Assembly (NCBI GenBank): GCA_002366885.1 | Contig: DFCD01000020.1 | Span: forward strand, 19,491-28,012 | DNA: 8,522 nt | Source of the DNA: Verrucomicrobia bacterium UBA3063 | GTDB taxonomy: Bacteria > Verrucomicrobiota > Verrucomicrobiia > Methylacidiphilales > Verrucolacustridaceae | Direction: 5' to 3' | Shown here: positions 5,862 to 8,522 of the stretch, in pieces | Layout of the letters: each line of letters opens with the position of its first letter | How positions within the stretch are numbered: position 1 is the first letter of the stretch | Notes under the pieces: model-generated | The model's database searches: none | What the model was told of the DNA's origin: nothing | Seen by the model: only the letters and a program-made list of their open reading frames with translations | Position numbers and translations under genes: made by a program

Positions 5862-6743
5862 ATGCCAAAAAAGAACGCCGCCGGCTTGCCTGTCGCCCTC
5901 ATCCAGATGGCGATGTCTCCCGATCCAAAAAAGAATCTCCCTGCGGCCATTGACCGCATCCACGCCGCCGCCAAGCAGGGCGCCCAGTTGGTTTGCCTGC
6001 CCGAACTCTTCCGCTCCCTCTACTTCTGCCAAAAGGAAGACTACAAGTGCTTTGACCTGGCTGAACCCATCCCCGGCCCCACCACCAACCTCCTCGCTAA
6101 AACCGCCAAAAAACTCAAAATCACCCTCGTCTCCAGCCATTTTGAGGAACGAGCGGGAGGCCTGTACCACAACACCGCCGTGGTCTTCGGTCCGGACGGC
6201 TCCATCCTCGGCACCTACCGCAAGATGCACATCCCGGACGACCCGGGCTTTAGTGAGAAGTTTTACTTCGCGCCCGGAGACACCGGTTTCCTACCGATCT
6301 CGACCCCGGTCGGAAAGCTCGGTGTCCTGGTCTGCTGGGACCAGTGGTATCCGGAGGCCGCCCGTCTCATGGCCTTGCGGGGCGCCCAAATCCTTATCTA
6401 CCCGACCGCCATCGGGCTGGCGCGGACGGAACCGCGGGAATTGCATAAGGTCCAGTGCAGTGCCTGGCAGACCATGCAAAGAAGCCACGCGATCGCCAAC
6501 GGTGTTTATGTCCTCTCGATCAATCGCACCGGACGGGAGGATAATCTCGATTTTTGGGGCACCTCCTTTGTTTGCGATCCTTTTGGTCAGGTCCTCACCC
6601 AGGCTTCCGCCGACCGCTCGGAGACCATCCGCGCGCATCTGGATCTCCATGAAATCGGCGTTACTCGCCAACACTGGCCCTTTTTGCGCGATCGGCGGGT
6701 CGACGCTTACCAGGGGCTCGACCAGCGTTTCCTCACTCCTTGA
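5862..6743 (+). CDS. aguB: N-carbamoylputrescine amidase
   Basis: This nitrilase-superfamily enzyme hydrolyses N-carbamoylputrescine to putrescine, CO2 and ammonia, the last step of the agmatine route to polyamines, in the cytoplasm. The 293 residues match the family length. The catalytic triad is visible as Glu48 (CLPELF), Lys121 (YRKMHIPDD) and Cys158 (LVCWDQWYPE). The segments YHNTAVVFGPDGSILGTYRK, DDPGFSEKFYFAPGD and QTMQRSHAIANGVY are typical of the AguB subgroup rather than general nitrilases. It starts at ATG 5862, 9 bases after the upstream stop, with no Shine-Dalgarno. It ends in a TTGA overlap with the agmatine deiminase gene, whose product is its substrate, which confirms the function. 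A different amidase specificity is possible but unlikely given this pairing. Confidence 0.95.
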   Translation: MPKKNAAGLPVALIQMAMSPDPKKNLPAAIDRIHAAAKQGAQLVCLPELFRSLYFCQKEDYKCFDLAEPIPGPTTNLLAKTAKKLKITLVSSHFEERAGGLYHNTAVVFGPDGSILGTYRKMHIPDDPGFSEKFYFAPGDTGFLPISTPVGKLGVLVCWDQWYPEAARLMALRGAQILIYPTAIGLARTEPRELHKVQCSAWQTMQRSHAIANGVYVLSINRTGREDNLDFWGTSFVCDPFGQVLTQASADRSETIRAHLDLHEIGVTRQHWPFLRDRRVDAYQGLDQRFLTP

Positions 6744-7801
6744 GCTACTCTTCGTCCGCCATCGACTGGTCCCAATACCGCTTTCCTTCCGAGTGGGAAA
6801 AACACGAGGCCACTTGGCTGGCCTGGCCCCATAACGAGGGCACCTGGCCCGGCCTGATGGAGCCGGTCCGCCAGACCTACCTGGAAATTATCCGCGCCCT
6901 CATCCCTGGCGAACGGGTGTATCTTTGCGTCAATGACTGTGCGACGGCCGACGATGTCGGAGAGCGACTCCGACAGGCCGGCCTAACATCCTCCCATCTC
7001 CGGCTCGTCACCATCAAAACTGACGATGCCTGGCTCCGAGACAGCGGGCCTATTTTCATGCTCCACCGCAAAAAAGGTGTTCCCCCACGGGTCGCCCATG
7101 ATTTCGGCTTCAACGGGTGGGGTCGGAAATACACGCCGTGGGATGCGGACGACCGCGTTCCCCTCGCCGCCTGCCCGATGACCGAAACGCCCTTCGAGAC
7201 CCACGAGTACGTGCTTGAGGGGGGCTCCATCGACACGGACGGCCTCGATACCCTGCTCACCACGGAACACTGCCTGCTCAATAAAAACCGGAACCCCTCA
7301 CTTTCCCGCGTCGAAATTGAGACCAGGCTCAAGCGCTGGCTGGGAATGAAACACATTATCTGGTTGGGGGATGGTCTTGAGGGCGACGACACTGATGGGC
7401 ACGTGGACGACCTGAGTCGCTTTGTCGCCCCCGGCGTGGTCGTAACCGCGGTGGAAAAAGATCCCCGGGATACGAATTACGGCCCCCTGATGGACAACCT
7501 TGATCGCTTAAGAAAAGCGCGGGATTCCCGCGGTCAGTCGCTGCGGGTTCTGGAAATCCCCATGCCGCCCCGCAGTGACGGTCCTCATCACCGTAATCCC
7601 GCCAGCCACGCCAACTTCTATATCGCAAACTCGGCCGTGCTCGTGCCTGTTTTTAACTCTCCCACGGACAAGGCGACCCTGGATCTGCTCCGCCCCTTCT
7701 TTCCGGACCGAAAAGTTGTCGGAATCGACTGTTCTGCCTTGGTCGGTGGTCTCGGCGCCATCCACTGCATCACCCAGCAAATGCCCGCAGTTCAAGCTTA
7801 A
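6740..7801 (+). CDS. aguA: Agmatine deiminase
   Basis: This enzyme hydrolyses agmatine to N-carbamoylputrescine and ammonia, supplying the AguB substrate. The 353-residue guanidino-modifying enzyme fold shows the expected landmarks: EWEKHEATWLAWPHN (18-32), DDAWLRDSGPIF (95-106, guanidinium binding), FNGWGRKY and LEGGSIDTDG (159-168). His221 lies in DDTDGHVDD, and the nucleophile Cys343 in GGLGAIHCITQQ. The start is TTG 6740 within a TTGA overlap with the aguB stop. It is required because the conserved YRFPSEWE segment follows within 12-20 residues and the next in-frame ATG (residue 40) would cut it off. The overlap implies translational coupling. An arginine decarboxylase to make agmatine is not in the window, so agmatine may come from elsewhere in the genome or from outside the cell. 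This is the last gene of the operon, and no strong terminator hairpin is seen after it. Confidence 0.96.
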   Translation: MSYSSSAIDWSQYRFPSEWEKHEATWLAWPHNEGTWPGLMEPVRQTYLEIIRALIPGERVYLCVNDCATADDVGERLRQAGLTSSHLRLVTIKTDDAWLRDSGPIFMLHRKKGVPPRVAHDFGFNGWGRKYTPWDADDRVPLAACPMTETPFETHEYVLEGGSIDTDGLDTLLTTEHCLLNKNRNPSLSRVEIETRLKRWLGMKHIIWLGDGLEGDDTDGHVDDLSRFVAPGVVVTAVEKDPRDTNYGPLMDNLDRLRKARDSRGQSLRVLEIPMPPRSDGPHHRNPASHANFYIANSAVLVPVFNSPTDKATLDLLRPFFPDRKVVGIDCSALVGGLGAIHCITQQMPAVQA

Positions 7802-7962
7802 GTCTGGTGTATGGATAGCTTCAGGTTTTTGTGAACGTTTACGTGAACGCAGATTTTAGAAAATATTGGCTAGAAAGCGTTTATTTTCATGACCCTCGTT
7901 TACCTTCACGTTCCCATTCACGATAGTTGAGTCCTCACGGCTCAAGCCCTATGCTTCGAACT
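7802..7962 (+). promoter_or_regulatory. AT-rich spacer and leader region of hisG
   Basis: This 161-base non-coding stretch separates aguA from hisG and is clearly more AT-rich than its surroundings, especially 7850-7890. It should hold the hisG promoter, but no -35/-10 pair stands out. It contains the CGTGAA repeat pairs. It also has a 13-codon open frame at 7889-7930 with two His codons and a small hairpin (TTGAG 7927-7931 with CTCAA 7941-7945) that ends 17 bases before the hisG ATG. No T-run follows the hairpin, so it is not an intrinsic terminator. Confidence 0.4.
7831..7922. repeat. Two inverted pairs of 12-base-period CGTGAA repeats
   Basis: On the plus strand TGTGAACGTTTA and CGTGAACGCAGA stand head to tail (GTGAACG at 7831 and 7843, period 12). 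Further down the same motif appears inverted twice: TTCACG at 7905-7910 and again at 7917-7922, also period 12. The two pairs face each other across about 55 AT-rich bases. ACGTGAA (7841-7847) and TTCACGT (7905-7911) form a 7-base inverted match. Paired half-sites at roughly one helical turn in the spacer before hisG suggest a regulator binding site, possibly looping. The regulator is unknown. Confidence 0.5.
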
Positions 7963-8522
7963 ATGAAGCCACTCCGCATCGGTCTGCCCTCCGGCAGCCT
8001 CCAGGAAGCGACATTGGAGCTTTTTCGGCGCGCCGGATTCAGCATCGGCGCAAACTCCCGCACCTACCGGCCCTCCATTGACGACCCTTCCTTTGAGGTC
8101 CGGTTGATTCGCGCCCAGGAGATTGCCGCTTATGTCCAGGATGGGTTCCTTGACCTCGGGCTGACCGGAACGGACTGGATCCAGGAGACCCGGGCGAAGG
8201 TGCATGTCGTCTCCACCCTTCGATTCAGCAAGGCCACCGCCAAGCCGGCCCGCTGGGTGATTGCGGTGCCCAACAAATCCGGGATCCGTCGCCCTGCCCA
8301 GCTCCGTGGCAAGCGGATCGCCACGGAGGCTGTTGGACTGGTGAAACAGTACTTGGCCAAGAAGCGAATCAAGGCAAAAGTGGAATTTTCCTGGGGTGCC
8401 ACCGAGGTGAAAGTGCCGGAATTGGCCGATGCCATTGCTGACATCACCGAGACCGGTTCCTCCTTGGTCGCCAACGGCCTGAGGATCCTCGACACGGTCC
8501 TGGAGTCCTATCCCCAGCTCAT
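7963..8522 (+). CDS. hisG: ATP phosphoribosyltransferase (HisG), N-terminal part; runs off the right edge
   Basis: HisG catalyses the first committed step of histidine synthesis, joining ATP and PRPP to give phosphoribosyl-ATP. The frame is open from ATG 7963 to the window end (186 codons seen). It begins MKPLRIGLPSGSLQEATLEL, a typical HisG start. It continues with RTYRPSIDDPSFEVRLIRAQ, then EIAAYVQDGFLDLGLTGTDW (the conserved phosphate-site region), and RIATEAVGLVKQYLAKK. ELADAIADITETGSSLVANG is the PRPP-binding loop region. The length seen exceeds most of the catalytic core; whether a regulatory C-terminal ACT-like domain (long form) follows cannot be judged here. No Shine-Dalgarno is visible before the ATG (leader CTTCGAACT). 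It is preceded by its own spacer and probably starts a separate transcript. Confidence 0.93.
   Translation, partial: MKPLRIGLPSGSLQEATLELFRRAGFSIGANSRTYRPSIDDPSFEVRLIRAQEIAAYVQDGFLDLGLTGTDWIQETRAKVHVVSTLRFSKATAKPARWVIAVPNKSGIRRPAQLRGKRIATEAVGLVKQYLAKKRIKAKVEFSWGATEVKVPELADAIADITETGSSLVANGLRILDTVLESYPQL

Noticed and set aside
4284..6230. A 648-codon open frame on the minus strand opposite floA, the TM protein and aguB
   Set aside because: It lies antisense to three well-supported genes. Its translation is a low-complexity Gly/Asp/Glu/Arg mixture, as expected from the complement of GC-rich codons. No domain is recognisable.
4405..6834. An 809-codon plus-strand frame across floA to aguA in another reading frame
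   Set aside because: The translation is dominated by Ser, Pro, Arg and Ala runs without domains, a typical shifted-frame product of high-GC genes. The overlapping genes have recognisable catalytic motifs.
7927..7945. Hairpin TTGAG/CTCAA as an intrinsic terminator of the aguA operon
   Set aside because: The stem is five pairs, no T-run follows, and it is 126 bases past the aguA stop and close to the hisG start.

Overview
The window is bacterial chromosome with moderately high GC and a strong C/G preference at third codon positions from about 2.4 to 7.8 kb. Gene content suggests a free-living member of the Planctomycetes-Verrucomicrobia-Chlamydiae group, most likely Verrucomicrobiota: an A-type RNase P RNA, a two-NfeD plus FloA cluster, a secreted WG-repeat protein, agmatine-to-putrescine genes, and a tRNA without an encoded CCA. 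This placement is an inference from gene content and style; no marker in the window fixes it. Nothing looks like a mobile element, phage, CRISPR array or recent island.

Layout. The left edge (1 to ~243, minus strand) carries the 5' part of rnpB, cut off by the window, with a candidate promoter just upstream. Next come four small exported or membrane proteins in mixed orientations: a possible two-TM protein (342-581, minus), a secreted hypothetical protein (591-1085, plus), a secreted WG-repeat protein (1089-1907, minus, tail to tail with the previous gene), and a small BamE-like lipoprotein (1987-2301, plus). A tRNA-Val(UAC) gene at 2351-2422 follows.

The tRNA runs with no gap into a six-gene plus-strand operon ending at 7801: a long NfeD with a ClpP-like protease domain, a short NfeD, the flotillin FloA, a proline-rich single-TM protein of unknown function, N-carbamoylputrescine amidase (aguB) and agmatine deiminase (aguA). 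Two junctions are 4-base stop/start overlaps (GTGA and TTGA) and the others are gaps of 9-12 bases, so co-transcription is very likely. The NfeD and FloA proteins should form membrane microdomains, while the last two enzymes convert agmatine to putrescine in two steps. An AT-rich 160-base spacer with paired 12-base-period CGTGAA repeats separates this operon from hisG (7963 onward), the first enzyme of histidine synthesis, which runs off the right edge.

Points most worth a second look: the tRNA-Val fused to the 5' end of the nfeD gene, leaving no conventional start after the tRNA; the polyamine genes locked into a flotillin operon with an unknown proline-rich membrane protein between; GK[ST]-containing insertions in FloA; and the repeat array upstream of hisG. 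No completely new system is evident.
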